6,326 bases of DNA from Acidimicrobiia bacterium (GTDB taxonomy: Bacteria > Actinomycetota > Acidimicrobiia > Acidimicrobiales > Acidimicrobilacustridaceae), in assembly GCA_018882825.1 (NCBI GenBank), contig VERC01000142.1:1-6326 (forward strand). Reading direction: 5' to 3'. The stretch's first letter is position 1. The number at the start of each line of letters is the position of its first letter. A program made the translations under genes and the position numbers. Below the pieces are notes generated by a model. It saw only the letters and a list, made by a program, of their open reading frames with translations, was not told the DNA's origin and did not search any database. Of the stretch, positions 5,695-6,326 are shown in pieces.

Positions 5695-6326
5695 TCAGTC
5701 CGGGGCGCGGTGGTCGTCGACCAGCCTCGGTGGCCGATGGACGATGGCCCACAGGAACCGGGTGTTCCCCACCAGGTAGCGACGCCAGAGCCGCCGGGGT
5801 TCGGTGAGCAGTCGGAACATCCATTCGAGACCGATGTCGCGCAGCCATCGGGGCGCCTGTCGCTTGGTGCCGGCATGGAAGTCGAACGCCGCACCCACTC
5901 CCACCAGGACGGGGGCGTTCAGGGCGTGCCGATGCGCATCCATCCACCGTTCCTGTTTGGGCGTCGACAGTCCGACCCACACCAGATCGGGATCGGCCTC
6001 GTTGATGCGACGTATGACGTCCTCGTCCTCTTCGGGCGTGAGATCACGGAAGGGTGGTGACCAGGAGCCCACGATGCGCAGACCGGGGTAGCGCTCGACC
6101 AGTCGACGTTCGAGCGCGTCGAGGGTCTCGGGGGTGACGCCGTACAGGAACGACGTCCAGCCCTCGCCCACGGAGCGTTCGAGCACATCGGCCATGAGGT
6201 CCGGCCCGTAGACGCGGCGGATCCACTCCGCTCCTGCATAGCGTCCACACCACACGATCGGCATCCCGTCGGGAGTGGTCATGCCGCTCTCGTTCAGGAT
6301 CCGACGCAGTTCAGGGTCGTCGAGGC
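5695..6326 (-). CDS. WecG/TagA/CpsF family glycosyltransferase (GT26), 5'-truncated by window edge
   Basis: Family members add a sugar such as N-acetylmannosamine (TagA) or its uronic acid (WecG) to an undecaprenyl-diphosphate-linked N-acetylglucosamine at the inner membrane face, an early committed step in teichoic acid, enterobacterial common antigen or capsule synthesis. The frame stays open past the ATG at 6282 to the right edge (residues LDDPELRRILNESG before it). The family hallmark TPDGMPIVWCGR straddles that ATG, so the ATG is internal and roughly 45-50 N-terminal residues are missing. The 209 visible residues contain the near-invariant Asp of PDG (implicated in catalysis in TagA), FLYGVTPETLDALE, DPDLVWVGLSTPKQERWM and VLVGVGAAFDFHAG. 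The C-terminal region WLRDIGLEWMFRLLTEPRRLWRRYLVGNTRFLW is basic and aromatic, and in TagA the equivalent region mediates membrane attachment. It lies upstream of the ABC exporter on the same strand. The exact sugar is unknown. Confidence 0.93.
   Translation of the reverse strand, partial: LDDPELRRILNESGMTTPDGMPIVWCGRYAGAEWIRRVYGPDLMADVLERSVGEGWTSFLYGVTPETLDALERRLVERYPGLRIVGSWSPPFRDLTPEEDEDVIRRINEADPDLVWVGLSTPKQERWMDAHRHALNAPVLVGVGAAFDFHAGTKRQAPRWLRDIGLEWMFRLLTEPRRLWRRYLVGNTRFLWAIVHRPPRLVDDHRAPD

Noticed and set aside
4224..5894. Reverse-strand open frame of 556 codons overlapping the ABC and WecG-type genes
   Set aside because: Its product is low-complexity Arg/Gly/Pro/Thr sequence without motifs, as expected for an out-of-frame shadow in GC-rich DNA, and the same strand encodes the well-supported ABC exporter.
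6280..6282. ATG at 6282 as the true start of the WecG-type gene
   Set aside because: The family hallmark PDGMP normally lies dozens of residues into the protein, and here it would be three residues after the start. The frame continues to the window edge with family-like sequence.
1..6326. CRISPR array, tRNA/rRNA genes, insertion sequences, phage genes or a defence system
   Set aside because: I saw no spaced direct repeats, cloverleaf or terminal inverted repeats flanking a transposase, and all six genes have ordinary glycan-pathway or transport motifs.

Overview
The window is GC-rich, densely coded bacterial DNA. Base composition, GTG starts, ATGA gene overlaps and two TAnnnT-like boxes placed exactly 6 bases before GTG codons that lack a Shine-Dalgarno sequence all fit a high-GC actinobacterium. 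A finer placement, such as Acidimicrobiia, would be a guess. Nearly all of the sequence is coding. No gap exceeds about 70 bases, and I see no tRNA, rRNA, CRISPR array or mobile element.

Layout: four genes read rightward and two read leftward, and they converge at about position 3785. The rightward set is a GT4 glycosyltransferase (5' end outside the window, ends 881), a multi-pass O-antigen polymerase/ligase-like protein (878-2254, sharing an ATGA with the first gene), a class I SAM-dependent methyltransferase (2275-2907), and a GT31-like GT-A glycosyltransferase (2975-3766) that may have its own leaderless promoter. The leftward set is a WecG/TagA/CpsF glycosyltransferase (5' end outside the right edge, ends 5695) followed by a complete fused-subunit ABC exporter (5638-3803), also with a candidate leaderless promoter.

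Together the genes read as part of a cell-surface or extracellular polysaccharide locus. WecG/TagA-type enzymes add a sugar to a polyprenyl-diphosphate-linked sugar on the inner face of the membrane. The GT4 and GT31-like enzymes could extend the unit, and the methyltransferase could modify or cap it. The ABC exporter is a candidate lipid-linked oligosaccharide flippase (PglK-like role), and the Wzy-like protein could polymerise or transfer the unit outside. The glycan, the sugars and the order of steps cannot be read from this sequence.

Points deserving a second look: the GT31-like enzyme, whose metal-binding aspartates appear replaced by N-S-S; the two matching leaderless promoter candidates; a 19-base palindrome between the WecG-type and ABC genes; a 9-base-pair hairpin at the convergent gene ends; and a 22-base perfect palindrome inside the ABC gene. 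I did not find a clear, previously undescribed system.
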